64,000 nucleotides of DNA from Streptomyces clavuligerus (GCF_005519465.1 NZ_CP027859.1:1731496-1795495), one strand, 5' to 3'. Shown: positions 8,893 to 18,321, counted from the stretch's first letter. Notes: generated by a model from the letters alone, not told the origin. Numbers and translations: made by a program.

Positions 8893-10647
8893 GGGCTTGC
8901 CGGGAATCAACCCGTCGGTTTGATCTTGATTCTGTCGAGGTCGAGGAACCTCGCAATGTCAGCTGGTGTGCGGAAGCGGGCGGTCGAGGCGGGGATGTGA
9001 ATGCCGTGGGCGTCCAAGAGCGGGCGGACGTCTTTCGCTGCGCGGCTGATGGTCATGGCGGTGGTGTCGAAGAGCTGGCCCAGGAGGTCCATGGTCGCGA
9101 TTTTTCGCAGGTGGAGAACGGTTGCCAGGACACGGTCGGCGTAGGTGAGCTTGGCTTTGGCGCCTGGGCCCGGGGCCACCAGGCGCTCATGGCCCCGACG
9201 CGTGCGGAGCACTTGCTCGCGTTGAACCTCCATCGCTGGAGTCAACGAGTCGATGAGCTGGCTGAGCTGCAGACGGGTCATCCCGGTCAGTTCGGGGTGC
9301 TGGAGCGTACGCGGCGTGAGGTAGGTCAGCCGGTCCGCCATGGCCTCGTCCGGTGTACTGCCGGTGGTCGCCGTGTCCGCCGGATGCTGGGGGTGGAGGG
9401 TGTAGTTCCAGTCGCCGTGGAAGCGGTGGCGGTTGATGGGCAGGGCGGCGATCTCGTTGTCGCTGACGCGGATGCCGGTGGGGTACTCGCCGCTGTCGAG
9501 TTCGGCGTGGACGGTGAGTCCGGTGCGGCTGGTGGTCGCGGCGATGGTCTGGAGCATGACCTCGTGGCTGGTCAGGGGTCTGCCGCGCCAGTTCATGGTG
9601 ATGCGGGAGAACAGCCTGTGCTCGATCTTGTTCCACTTCGATGTGCCCGGCGGCAGGTGACACACGGTGATGTCAAGGCCGGTCTCGGCGGCGAGGTCGG
9701 CGAGCTGGGTCTTCCAGCCCCGGGTGCGGTAGCCATTGGATCCCCCGCCGTCGGCGGTGATCATCAGTCGGCGGGCGCGGGGGTAGTCGTACCGGCCGCG
9801 GGCCTGCCACCAGCGGCGGATCGAGGCGACGGCGAACGCCGCGGTGTCGTGATCGGTGCCGATGCTGACCCAGCCGGTGTTCGCGGCCATGTCGTAGATC
9901 CCGTACGGGATCGCCTTCTCGGCCTGGCCGGGGAAATCATGCGTCTTGACCTTCACAGGCTGTCCCGCGGGCCGCCATTCGTGCCCGGCGTTCTTGTAGT
10001 CGCCGATCAGCTCTTTCTTCTTGCTGTCCACGCTGATCACCGGGTCACCGGTGTCCCTGTGGTCCCGTGCCTGCTCGTTGAGGTAGTGGAACTGGGCATC
10101 CCTGTCCGGGTGCTGAGTGCCTTCGATGGTTTTGACGTTGGTTGGCCTGCAGGCTGAAGCCTTCCTCCCGCAGCAGGCCCGCGACCGTATCGGCGGAGAC
10201 CCGGTGACCCTGCCGGGTCAGCTCCGCCGCCAGCTTCCGGGTCGACTTCGTCGTCCACCGCAGTGGAGACATCGGGTCGCCGCGTTCGTCGGGCTCGACC
10301 AACGCCAGCAGCGCCGGCCGCAGCCCTGGATCACGGTCCGCAGCCTTCTTCCGGCCCCCACCAGGACGCCGGACCCGCCCCACCAGAGCTGGACCAGAGG
10401 CTAGCTCGGCCGCCCCGCGCGAGACCGTGCCCTCCCGGACCCCGGCCGCGGCAGCGACAAGTCTGATCCCACCATGCCCCAGTGACAGCGCTTCCGCTCC
10501 TATGGCCAACCGACGCTGACGCTCGTCCAGATGCGGCAACAACACCTGGAACTTCGCAGCCAGAACGGCCTCGATCCCCTCCGGTCTCCCCATACCACAA
10601 CAACGAGCCCCACCCCTGGAAACTACGACTTGTTTCCCGGCAAGCCC
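8893..10647 (-). mobile_element. ISAzo13-family insertion sequence nested in the IS3 element
   Basis: Both ends begin GGGCTTGCCGGGAA and point inwards; 8893 and 10647 are the outermost matching bases. The sequence TTA occurs directly outside both ends (8890-8892 and 10648-10650), a 3-bp target duplication. Removing the element plus one TTA restores an open OrfB frame (GGT ACT TAC GGC). It carries one transposase gene on the minus strand, itself frameshifted. This insertion is clean and therefore later than the IS3 insertion. Confidence 0.85.
8908..10593 (-). pseudogene. ISAzo13-type DDE transposase, frameshifted by a 4-bp duplication
   Basis: The N-terminal part, from ATG 10593, reads IEAVLAAKFQVLLPHLDERQ, includes a helix-turn-helix (GIRLVAAAAGVREGTVSRGA), and breaks off after SLQAN. 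The C-terminal frame continues VKTIEGTQHPDRDAQFHYLN and then ISVDSKKKELIGDYKNAGHE, with DDE residues in ISVDSKKK, LMITADGGGSNGYRTR and the KWNKIEHRLFS motif. At about 10140 the sequence GCCAACCAACGTC contains CAAC twice in tandem; removing one copy restores the frame. The mutation is thus a clean 4-bp duplication rather than a homopolymer error. Confidence 0.85.
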
Positions 10648-11393
10648 TTACGGCGCCCGCCGGATGACCCGCGTGCTTCGGCGCGAGGGCCACGAAGTGG
10701 CCTGATGCACTGTCGAGCGCCTGATGGCCGAGCTGGGCCTGGAGGGCGTCATCTGTGGCCGCCGGCGCAGGACGACGGTCCCGGAGACGTCGGCTCCCCG
10801 GCCGCCGGACCTGGTCGACCGCGACTTCACCGCGATCCGGCCGGATCAGCTGTGGGTGGCGGACATGGCCTATGTCCGCACGTGGTCCGGGTGGACATAC
10901 GTGGCGTTCGTCCTGGACGTGTACTCGCGGATGATCGTCGGCTTGCAGGTCGCGAACCACATGCGTACGGAACTCCCTCTGGAAGCACTGGAAATGGCGC
11001 TGTGGAGACGAAGGTTCAAGAAGGGCTCCAGGCTCATCCATCACAGCGACCGCGGGTCGCAATACGTGTCAATTCGCTATACCGACCGCCTCGCCGACAT
11101 CGGTGCCTCAGCCTCCGTCGGCTCGGTCGCGGACTCGTACGACAACGCGATGGCCGAGGCCCTGAACGGCACCTTCAAGGCCGAACTCGTTGAGATGCAA
11201 GGCCCCTGGAAGGATATCGACCAGGTGGAGCGGGCGATCTTCCAGTGGATCACCTGGTACAACGAAGAACGACTCCACTCCGCCCTCGGCTACGTACCGC
11301 CTGGCGAATACGAACAGGACTACTGGCGAGGCCAGGAACAAACCCCGCAGTCCGCATGAACCAAGACCACCAGGCTCCACGAAACTCGGTACA

Positions 11394-11964
11394 GCTCAAG
11401 GCTGCCGGTGCAGCCGCCGTCGGCCCAGACGAGTTCCAGCCGGTGGTGCGCGTCGGCCACCTGCTCGAGCAGAACCTTCGCGGCGGCGCGGTCACCGATC
11501 CCCGCGCTCGTGACCATCACGCCCAGCAGCAGGCCCAGGGTGTCGACCACGACGTGCCGTTTGCGCCCGTTGATCAGCTTCCCCCCGTCGAAGCCGCGGC
11601 TGTCGGCGCCGACGACCGCGTCGGCTTTGACCGACTGCGAGTCGATCACTCCCGCACTCGGCTCGGCATCCCGCCCCGCCTCCAGGCGGACCCGGCCGCG
11701 CAGCCGGTCGTGGAACTCCCTGACCAGGGCACGGTCACGCCAGCGGCGGAAGAACGCATAGACCCGGTCCCACGGCGGGAAGTCGGCCGGCATCGCCCGC
11801 CACTTGATCCCGTTGTCCACCAGGTAGCGCACCGCGTCCAACATGGCCCGGTGGCAGTACGCCTCCGGCTGTCCGCCCCGGCCCCGCATCCAGCCCGGCA
11901 CCGGCAGCAGCGGCCGGACAGCCGACCACTCCGCGTCCGTCATGTCCGACGGATACCGCCGGAC
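11394..11964 (-). pseudogene. IS5-family transposase, 3' half missing
   Basis: From a GTG near 11964 or ATG 11943, the frame reads MTDAEWSAVRPLLPVPGWMR, QPEAYCHRAMLDAVRYLVDN and WRAMPADFPPWDRVYAFFRR. The DDE part follows (GVIDSQSVKAD; GRKRHVVVDTLGLLLGVMVT) and it stops at LVWADGGCTGSL where the IS3 end begins at 11393. The last catalytic region is absent and is not found on the other side of the IS3 element. The gene was therefore cut by a deletion or recombination, not by simple insertion. Confidence 0.75.
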
Positions 11965-12307
11965 ACGCTCCGGGTGATCGGCCGCATTCCCGAACCGATG
12001 AGCGAAGCAATCACACGACGGGGCAGCCGAGTTGAAATCCACCGGCGCGAGCACGTACAACTGCGGCAACAGGGCCTCCTGGATCTCGGTTGGCTTCGCA
12101 ACCCCGAGCTACCAAGAGGCCCTGCCTTCATGCCCGCGGCCGACCGCGATCACCCAATCGAGACTCCCGTTCGACACCCACCCCTCAAGATCGGAACGAC
12201 AACAGCCACTCAGTTCAGCTCGGCTGTCGTCGCCAGGTGTCCAGAAAGGGCTGCCGGGCACAGAGATCGTCACCCAGTGCTTCTGTCTCATCGCGCTCAG
12301 TGCCATA
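11965..12307. other. No gene identified upstream of folC
   Basis: Open frames cross this stretch but none looks coding beyond the outer end of the IS5 element. It presumably holds the folC promoter, but no convincing -10/-35 pair or operator was seen. Confidence 0.4.
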
Positions 12308-13669
12308 ATGTGGCGGGTGGATTACCAGCGCTGCACAGACATCCTCGCAAAGGTGCACGAGAACCCGCACGGGCTTCCTCGGGAGGTGCGGCAGGCGAAC
12401 GTCTCCAGACTGCTGGAGGCGCTGGGCCGTCCTGAGCGGGGGCTGCGCGGGATGCTGGTGGTCGGGACGAACGGCAAAGGGTCGACCTGCGCGTTCGCGG
12501 TGTCTGCGGTGGCCGCGGCCGGCGCGCGGGTGGGCAGTCTGCCCAGCCCGCACCTGCAGGAGCCCAGGGAGCGAATCCGGATCGACGGGGTTCCTGTCAC
12601 GCGCGCCGAGTACACCGCGGTGTTCGCCGAGGTCTGGCGTGTGATCGAGCAGCACGGTCTGTCCGTCCTGGCCCAGGGCATCTTCACGACCACCGCGGCC
12701 GTGCACTTCCGACGGGCGGGCGTTCGCCTGGCGGTGGCCGAGGCGAGCATCGGCGGGAGCAGAGCCGCGGCTGCGGAACTCGGCCTGGACGTGAAGGTCC
12801 TCACCGGCATCGGACTCGACCACACCAGGCTGCTCGGCAGTTCCCTGGCCCAGATCACTCAGGCCAAGATCGAAGCCGTGCGGGACGGGGACCACGTGGT
12901 TCTCGGGCGGCTGGCCCCCGAAGCGGCCACCAGCGCGGAGCGGGTCCTCAAGACACGGACAGGACTGTCCGTGTGGCGCATGGACCACGAGATCCACTAC
13001 ACCGCCCGCGCTGTCGGCCGGGACGGCAACCACGGCCCGGCGACGCTGGTGGACGTCACCACCCCCCGCGCCGTGCACCACGATCTGCCCTGCCCTCTGC
13101 CCGGCCCACACCAGCACCACAACCTCGCGGTCGCCATCGCCGCAGTGGACGCGATGGCCGAACGCGGATACATCCGCGAGCCGGACGGCGAACAACTCCG
13201 CGCACGACTGGCGGCCACAAGCTGGCCCGGCCGCCTTGAACTTGTTCCCCACGCCCGGCTGGGCAACTGGACGGGCCGTGTCCTCCTGGAAGGCGCCACC
13301 AATCCCCAAGGTGTCGCGACCGTCGCGCCGGAGATCCTGCGCCATGCCCGTGACGACGGCCACTCGGGCCCGCCCGTGCTGGTCTTCGCCGCGATGGACG
13401 ACAAGGATGTCTCCGGAATGCTCACCCCCCTCCCCTCCAACTGGCCCCTGGTCCTCACCCGCACCGACTCGCACCAGGCCGCGGACCCCACCACCTTGCA
13501 CAGCCGGCTCTCCCCCGCCCGCCAGGGACCGTGCCTGACAGCCGCAGACACCCCAGCGGCACTGCACCGGGCCGCCGAACTCGCAGGGCCCGGCGGCCTG
13601 ATCGTCGTCTTCGGCTCGCTGCGCCTCGTAGGCGAAAGCCGCACCGCACTCGCTTTGCAGCCCGTGTGA
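12308..13669 (+). CDS. folC: Folylpolyglutamate synthase/dihydrofolate synthase-like Mur ligase
   Basis: This is a 453-residue Mur-ligase-fold enzyme. Residues 1-60 contain VDYQRCTDILAKVHENPHGL and the P-loop MLVVGTNGKGSTCAFAVSAV, the FolC nucleotide-binding signature. The metal/substrate region follows with SPHLQEPRERIRIDG and ASIGGS in place of the usual EVGLGGR, then GIGLDHTRLLG. Later come the ATP-side HNLAVAIAAVDAM and the family-like SWPGRLELV and VLLEGATNPQG (normally DGAHNP). The enzyme normally adds pteroate/glutamate units to folates. The altered motifs and its solitary accessory location suggest a specialised paralogue rather than the housekeeping copy. The ATG start fits the conserved N-terminus. 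Confidence 0.8.
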   Translation: MWRVDYQRCTDILAKVHENPHGLPREVRQANVSRLLEALGRPERGLRGMLVVGTNGKGSTCAFAVSAVAAAGARVGSLPSPHLQEPRERIRIDGVPVTRAEYTAVFAEVWRVIEQHGLSVLAQGIFTTTAAVHFRRAGVRLAVAEASIGGSRAAAAELGLDVKVLTGIGLDHTRLLGSSLAQITQAKIEAVRDGDHVVLGRLAPEAATSAERVLKTRTGLSVWRMDHEIHYTARAVGRDGNHGPATLVDVTTPRAVHHDLPCPLPGPHQHHNLAVAIAAVDAMAERGYIREPDGEQLRARLAATSWPGRLELVPHARLGNWTGRVLLEGATNPQGVATVAPEILRHARDDGHSGPPVLVFAAMDDKDVSGMLTPLPSNWPLVLTRTDSHQAADPTTLHSRLSPARQGPCLTAADTPAALHRAAELAGPGGLIVVFGSLRLVGESRTALALQPV

Positions 13670-14064
13670 GGGGGCTCACGACGGACGCCTGCCGCAACGG
13701 CCGTGACAGGCACAGCGGGAACCGGACCAGAGAAATAAGATGAAACCCCACATAAACGGCAAACATGATCACTCACCACACGGCGCAGTGAGAATCCGAC
13801 AGCACGAACGAGAAGCCCTGAGAATCCGACAGCCTCAGTGCGACAGGACACTGAAGACGGCCCTGTCTCCCGAAGCTACGGTGAAGCGTGACAAGTAGCT
13901 CTGTGTAGTCAGAGTGACATTTGGTGAGGGCTGGCGGGGCGGGGCCGGGGACTTCGCTGGTGTGGAGGTCGGCGAGGTCGGCGTGCGCGGTCTCGACGGC
14001 TTCGGGGTACGCCTCCCGTTTGGCGTGTTCGGCGAGCGCCCGGTAGCGGGTCCGGCCTCCGTGT
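13670..14064 (-). pseudogene. Intergenic with an unrecognised C-terminal fragment
   Basis: Downstream of the NTF2-like gene the same strand encodes GRTRYRALAEHAKREAYPEA and VETAHADLADLHTSEVPGPA, coding-like but without a start, ending around 13880. I do not recognise it. The rest of the stretch has two exact copies of GAGAATCCGACAG about 35 bases apart (near 13790 and 13820), but nothing else notable. Confidence 0.3.
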
Positions 14065-14412
14065 CTATGCCCAGATGTACTCCTCGGCGATGGCACCGTC
14101 GTGCCACTTCGCGACGGTGACCATGCGCCCGCCGCCTTCGAACTCGCCGATGACGCAGGTCCACTCACCCGACCCGAAGGCAATGGGGTGAGAGGTGATC
14201 TGCGGCGGCGTGCCACCCACTGACGCGACATAGGCCTTCATGGCGTCGATGTGCTCCCTCACGCCACGGGTGGGCGGCTGGCCCTTCCAGTCGACCAGGA
14301 CATCGTCGGTGTGGTGGTGGGCAAACACACCGTCCCAGTCGGCCCTGTTCCATCCGGTGAAATCAAGATCGTCCATGCCCTTGAGATTGCGGCTGACCTG
14401 GTCATCCACCAT
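14065..14412 (-). CDS. SnoaL/NTF2-like domain protein
   Basis: This is a 115-residue single-domain protein. The start at 14412 (MVDDQVSRNLKGMDDLDFTG) leads into the NTF2-fold pattern: WDGVFAHHHTDDVLVDWKGQ, TRGVREHIDAMKAYVAS, then the beta sheet EWTCVIGEFEGGGRMVTVAK and KWHDGAIAEEYIW. The family includes polyketide cyclases, ester cyclases and many stress proteins; the pocket residues do not allow a substrate to be named. It is cytoplasmic, monocistronic and appears intact. Confidence 0.75.
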   Translation of the reverse strand: MVDDQVSRNLKGMDDLDFTGWNRADWDGVFAHHHTDDVLVDWKGQPPTRGVREHIDAMKAYVASVGGTPPQITSHPIAFGSGEWTCVIGEFEGGGRMVTVAKWHDGAIAEEYIWA

Positions 14413-14489
14413 CGGTCTCGCTCCATTCCCCGTCCGGTCCACAAGGTTTCTCGCCGATCTCCGCACTCGGTGCCCCAGCGGTGCGAGCC

Positions 14490-14830
14490 TACGGGCGGCT
14501 CATGTGCAACGCACCCGCAGCGGGTCCGGCCGGGTCAGGCGCGTGACGACCGGGATGATCCCGCGACGGGACCAGGTACGTGCGGTGGGTGGCGTCATCG
14601 GGAATCCGGCTTCGACCTCGAAGACGAGGCAGGGCGTCGAGCGCCGCCGCGGTGGTTCCAGGCGGGGCCACATGTCCGGGCCAGGGTCGCGGGCCGGTCC
14701 GGCCAGCCGTGACCGGGTTATGGGCCATTTCCTCCTCCAGGGCGGCGAACAGGCGCTCGTCCAGCTTCGGCCGGGACACCGGCCCACAGGACCGCGCCCC
14801 CTGGGTCGGCCAGAGGAAGATGCCTGCGGT
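14490..14830 (-). pseudogene. IS630-family transposase remnant
   Basis: The minus-strand stretch GPVSRPKLDERLFAALEEEM with AHNPVTAG resembles the second helix-turn-helix of IS630-type transposases (SKGPVSRPKLS...LEEELAKGPVAHGW). It is followed by out-of-frame, low-quality sequence. No DDE domain is left. The match is from pattern memory, so treat it as tentative. Confidence 0.4.
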
Positions 14831-15405
14831 GCCGCAGTCGGGCTGACGCCTCGTCCGGTGGAGGAGTCGCCGCGGCGTGCCGGTCCCCGCAGGGTGCGGT
14901 ACCTGGTCCTTTCCCGCGTGCCCGCCCCCGGGCACGGGCCGTCGGGTGCCCCTCCCGGCTCAGGCCGGTACCGGAGATGCCCGTCGGCGGGCGGAATGCG
15001 GGAGAGGCGGGGTACGGGCGCGCAGCGGGGCCTGCCCGGCCCTTTCGGGGGTGGTCCGTTTCAGCCTGGGGGAGCGGGGTCGAGGAGTCCGTCCAGGCCG
15101 TGCGGGAGGTGTGCTTTGAGGGTGGTACGGGCGGTGGGGGTGAGGTGGTCGGCGAGGGTGGACAGGACGGCGTGGATGTCCCATTCGGGGGTTCGGGGGC
15201 GGCGGCCGGTGTGTCCGTCGACCCGGGTGCAGAACTCCTGGGGCCTTGACCCAGGGCCCCCGGGCGTCGGCTCACGGAAACGGAGCAGGTACCCAGGCAG
15301 GATCCGGCGGCTGTCGTGTGGACCCCTGACGGGTGACTTGCCTGGCTTTGGGTGGTTCGCTCATGGTGCTGCGCGGAGTGCTAGGGGTGGTGGGGCGGCC
15401 GTGTT
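14831..15405. other. No intact gene; short DUF2267-like coding stretch
   Basis: On the minus strand, bases 15070-15230 encode WDIHAVLSTLADHLTPTART and LPHGLDGLLDPAPPG before a stop. It recalls DUF2267-type proteins, but there is no start. The remaining sequence holds nothing I can support. Confidence 0.3.
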
Positions 15406-17193
15406 TCATCCGAAGGTGAGGGCGTACGCCTGGATTCCTTGCGTGATGCGGAGTTCGAGGTGTGCGGTGCGTGGGGTGCCGTCGTCGGTGAGGCGGTGGA
15501 GGGCGGGGGTGCCGGAGATGGTGAGAGTGCGGGTGGGTGTGCCGTTGACGAGGACGGTCACTTTGCCGGTTCCGGCGAGGACAATGTTGGCGTTCTTGGC
15601 TCGGTAGGTGAGAGCGAGGCGTGCGCCGGGTCCGGCGGTGAAGTGTTCGTATCCGGCGGTCCAGGTGCCGTCGAGGGAGATGTAGTTGAGGGGGAGGGGC
15701 TGGCGGGGGAAGCGGTAGCGAGTGGGTGTGTCGTCGGTGAGGGAGGTGCCGGTGTAGTTGCGGATGCGGTGGGTGCTGAGGTAGCTCTCCGGGGTGCGGT
15801 CCTTGGTCAGGTCGTCCATAGCCCGGTTGGTGGGGTCTGGCAGGGTGATGGTGGGATTCGCTTCCCGGAGCAGGTCCCGGATATGTGTTTCGGTCTTGTC
15901 GTATTCGCCTTCGCCGAACTTGAAGTAGCGGACGGTGCCGCGGGCGTCGATGAGGTATTTGGCGGGCCAGAACCGGTTGCGGTAGTTGTTCCAGGTGGTG
16001 AGCTTGTTGTCGAGGGCGACGGGCCAGGTGACACCCAGCTTCCGGGCCCCGGCGGCGACGTTGCCCCGCTTCTTCTCGAAGACGAACTCGGGGGAGTGCA
16101 CACCGATGGTGTGCAGCCCCGCGTCGCGGTAGGTGCGGTCCCAGTCCCGCAGGTGCGGCGCGGCGCGCTGGCAGTTGACGCAGGAGTAGGTCCAGAAGTC
16201 GATCAGAACGACTTTTCCGCGCAGGCTTGTGAGGTCGACGGGGCGGTTGCCGGGGGTGTTGAGCCAGGAGTGGATGCCTTCGATGGGCGGTGCCTGGCCG
16301 CAGGAGCGCAGTTCGCCGGCGCCGTCCTGGCAGCGGGAGAGTTCCTTGTTGGAGTCGTCGTAGAGGCCGGAGAGCTTCTGGCGGGCGATCTCGTGGTCCT
16401 CGACCGTGCGCTGGGCGGCGGCGGTGTAGTCGGGCAGCGCGCGCTGGAGCGCGGTGGTGAGGTCGAGCGCGAGGGCCGCGGCGAGGGCGATCATCAGGAT
16501 TCCGGCGGTGATCCGCACTGCGCGGGCGCGGGTGCGGAAGGCGGTGACGCGTTCGGCGACCCGGCGGCCGGCGAGGGCGAACGCGAGGAGCGGGATCGCG
16601 GTGCCCGCGGCGAAGGAGAGGGTGAGGGCGATGACGTCGGCGCTGATCTCACCGCGGGCACCCGCGACGGTGATCGCGGCGAGGACCGGTCCGGCGCAGG
16701 GGACGTAGAGCAGGCCGAGGCCCAGGCCGAGGACGAGCGCGCTGCCGTCCTTGTCGACCTGGCGCTGGGGGATGCGGGAGAACGGCTTCTCCAGGAGCCG
16801 TTCGACGGGCGGGAAGAGAAGTCCGAGGCCGATCAGGACGAGGAGGGCCAGGCCGGTGTGGCGCAGGATGTCCTCGGGCAGCCCGAGGACCGAGACGATC
16901 GTCACCCCGAGCAGGGTGAAGAAGCTGAAGCTCAGGACGAGGCCGGTGACGACGGCGTAGGGACGGCGGCTGTGGGACGGGCGCGGTGGGGCCTTCGGCG
17001 GGGTACGGAGGAGCACCGCACCGTCTGCGGACCGGCCTGCGGTCGTGGTGCTGGTGCCGGTGTGGGTGTCGGTCGGTGGGGGCTGTCCGGCGGTGCCGCC
17101 GGCGAGGAACACCACGGGGAGCACGGGCAGGATGCAGGGTGAGACGGCGGTGATGAGGCCGCCGAGGAGGCCGATGAGGACAAGGGTGAGCAT
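15406..17193 (-). CDS. dipZ: DipZ-like thiol-disulfide interchange protein (CcdA plus thioredoxin-like plus C-terminal domain)
   Basis: This 595-residue protein has three parts. Residues 1-250 are a CcdA-type transporter with about seven membrane helices; the redox cysteines lie in AVSPCILPVLPVVFLAGGTA and LLYVPCAGPVLAAI. Residues about 310-440 are an extracytoplasmic thioredoxin-like domain with the active site WTYSCVNCQR (CxxC) and the AhpC/TSA-like GVHSPEF. The C-terminus is the beta-rich DipZ domain (NYISLDGTWTAGYEHFTAGP). It passes reductant from cytoplasmic thioredoxin to exported proteins. ATG 17193 follows a modest AGAGGCGG. A SigK-type promoter lies 52 bases upstream, and the divergent DUF4394 gene has a matching promoter. 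Confidence 0.9.
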   Translation of the reverse strand: MLTLVLIGLLGGLITAVSPCILPVLPVVFLAGGTAGQPPPTDTHTGTSTTTAGRSADGAVLLRTPPKAPPRPSHSRRPYAVVTGLVLSFSFFTLLGVTIVSVLGLPEDILRHTGLALLVLIGLGLLFPPVERLLEKPFSRIPQRQVDKDGSALVLGLGLGLLYVPCAGPVLAAITVAGARGEISADVIALTLSFAAGTAIPLLAFALAGRRVAERVTAFRTRARAVRITAGILMIALAAALALDLTTALQRALPDYTAAAQRTVEDHEIARQKLSGLYDDSNKELSRCQDGAGELRSCGQAPPIEGIHSWLNTPGNRPVDLTSLRGKVVLIDFWTYSCVNCQRAAPHLRDWDRTYRDAGLHTIGVHSPEFVFEKKRGNVAAGARKLGVTWPVALDNKLTTWNNYRNRFWPAKYLIDARGTVRYFKFGEGEYDKTETHIRDLLREANPTITLPDPTNRAMDDLTKDRTPESYLSTHRIRNYTGTSLTDDTPTRYRFPRQPLPLNYISLDGTWTAGYEHFTAGPGARLALTYRAKNANIVLAGTGKVTVLVNGTPTRTLTISGTPALHRLTDDGTPRTAHLELRITQGIQAYALTFG

Positions 17194-17244
17194 GGGCGAC
17201 CGCCTCTTGCCGGTGGAACGCCGGACGCGTCCCCTCGGCAGATG

Positions 17245-17271
17245 ATTCGGACCCCTCGCCCCGGTGGATGG
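17245..17271 (-). promoter_or_regulatory. SigK-type promoter for dipZ
   Basis: Reading the minus strand, CCATCC (17271-17266) and CCGAAT (17250-17245) are separated by 15 bases. Both hexamers equal the -35/-10 consensus I recall for mycobacterial SigK. The -10 ends 52 bases before the dipZ start. Confidence 0.7.
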
Positions 17272-17366
17272 CCGGGTGCCCGCTGTGCTTGCGGGAGGAC
17301 CGCGGACAACCACCGGGCGGTGGCTGTGCGGTTTCGTGCGCCACGCGGGTGGAGTCCGGGCGTGGC

Positions 17367-17393
17367 ACATCCGGGCGGGCCGCGGCGCCGAAC
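17367..17393 (+). promoter_or_regulatory. SigK-type promoter for the DUF4394 gene
   Basis: ACATCC (17367-17372), 15 bases, then CCGAAC (17388-17393). The distance from the -10 to the ATG at 17445 is 52 bases, the same as for the divergent dipZ promoter. Confidence 0.65.
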
Positions 17394-17444
17394 CTCTCCC
17401 GACTCCGGCCCGTGGGGGCCGGGGCACCCGATCTGGGAGTCATC

Positions 17445-18308
17445 ATGCGAAACCGCACCACTGCCACCACCACGCTCCTGGTGGCCGCCTTGTACGCGGC
17501 ACCCGCGTTCGCCACAGCCGGCCCCGCGCAGGCGCCGCCCGCCATGAACCACACGGCGCTGACCGCGATCGGACTGACCAGCGACCAGCGACTGGTCGGG
17601 TTCGACGTCGACAAGCCGTCCGCGCCGTGGTCGATCGGCGGGGTCTCCGGGCTCGCCGGTGACACCAGGCTCGTCGGGATCGACTTCCGGGTGCAGAACG
17701 GGAAGCTGTACGGCGTCGGCGACCAGGGCGGCATCTACACCCTGAACACCGCGGACGCGAAGGCGGTCAAAGTGTCCCGGCTGACCGTCGCGCTCTCCGG
17801 CGGCGTGTTCGGCATCGACTTCAACCCGGCCGCGAACCGGCTGCGGGTCATCTCCGACACCGGCCAGAACCTGCGCCACAACATCGACGACCCGGCCGCC
17901 CCTCTGACCACCACCGCCGACGGGACGCTCACCAACCCGACCACACCACCGTCGACCGCCCTCGGGGTCACCGGCGCCGCCTACACCAACAACGACCTCA
18001 GCGCCGCCACCGCGACAACCCTGTTCGACCTGGACACGTCAGCAGACCGTACCTCGCTGCAGTCCCCGGCCAACGCCGGAACCCTCGCCCCCACCGGCGG
18101 CCTCGGGACGGACGCCGGTCCCGACGCGGGATTCGACATCTACTACCACCCGGCCACCGGGACCAACCACGGCTTCGCCGCGATCGGCACGGGCGCTGCC
18201 CACCGCCTCTACGCGATCGACGTCCTGACCGGGAAGGCCACCGACAAGGGCGCCTTCCCCAAGTCCCGCCAGGTCACCGATATCGCCCTGCCCCTCAACC
18301 AGAGGTAG
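17445..18308 (+). CDS. Secreted DUF4394-domain protein
   Basis: This 287-residue exported protein has a signal peptide (residues 1-27: RNRTTATTTLLVAALYAAPA, then AxA) and a beta-propeller-like DUF4394 domain. Repeats include ALTAIGLTSDQRLVGFDVDK, LVGIDFRVQNGKLYGVGDQG, FGIDFNPAANRLRVISDTGQ and FDIYYHPATGTNHGFAAIG. No enzymatic residue is known for this family. The start at ATG 17445 is fixed by the signal peptide. It shares a divergent promoter region with dipZ and has the same promoter type as the sigma-factor gene, so it is inferred to be a member of this regulon. A strong hairpin follows the stop. Confidence 0.85.
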   Translation: MRNRTTATTTLLVAALYAAPAFATAGPAQAPPAMNHTALTAIGLTSDQRLVGFDVDKPSAPWSIGGVSGLAGDTRLVGIDFRVQNGKLYGVGDQGGIYTLNTADAKAVKVSRLTVALSGGVFGIDFNPAANRLRVISDTGQNLRHNIDDPAAPLTTTADGTLTNPTTPPSTALGVTGAAYTNNDLSAATATTLFDLDTSADRTSLQSPANAGTLAPTGGLGTDAGPDAGFDIYYHPATGTNHGFAAIGTGAAHRLYAIDVLTGKATDKGAFPKSRQVTDIALPLNQR

Positions 18309-18321
18309 CCCCCGGACGCCA

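Larger units (their letters stand above)
8717..11359 (+). pseudogene. IS3-family transposase OrfB, interrupted and with a nonsense codon
   Basis: The first part (8717-8892) encodes VIDHLRDKGLGVDPVCRVLK to HTVSGGT. The frame is then broken by the ISAzo13-type element and resumes at 10651 with GARRMTRVLRREGHEVA. Right after this a TGA replaces an expected sense codon (EVA-stop-CTVERLMAEL). From 10724 to 11359 the rve/DDE domain is complete: WVADMAYVRTWSGWTY with the first D, HHSDRGSQY with the second, and the ERLHSALGY end with the conserved E upstream. The element is inactive for two independent reasons. Confidence 0.8.
8342..11393 (+). mobile_element. IS3-family insertion sequence, split by a second element
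   Basis: Terminal inverted repeats begin TGTACCGAGTTT at 8342 and end in the complement at 11393; over the first 20 or so bases they differ at very few positions, and the GAGC/GCTC just outside is also inverted. Removing the internal 1755-bp element and one TTA copy leaves about 1.29 kb, normal for IS3. It encodes OrfA (8411-8720) and OrfB (8717 onward, interrupted). No direct target duplication flanks it: the left flank is a transfer gene and the right flank an IS5 transposase. It therefore sits at a rearrangement junction. Confidence 0.8.

Noticed and set aside
15439..17142. Long plus-strand frame opposite dipZ
   Set aside because: Asp/Gly/Val-rich antisense shadow without start signals; the minus-strand gene has complete domains and a promoter.
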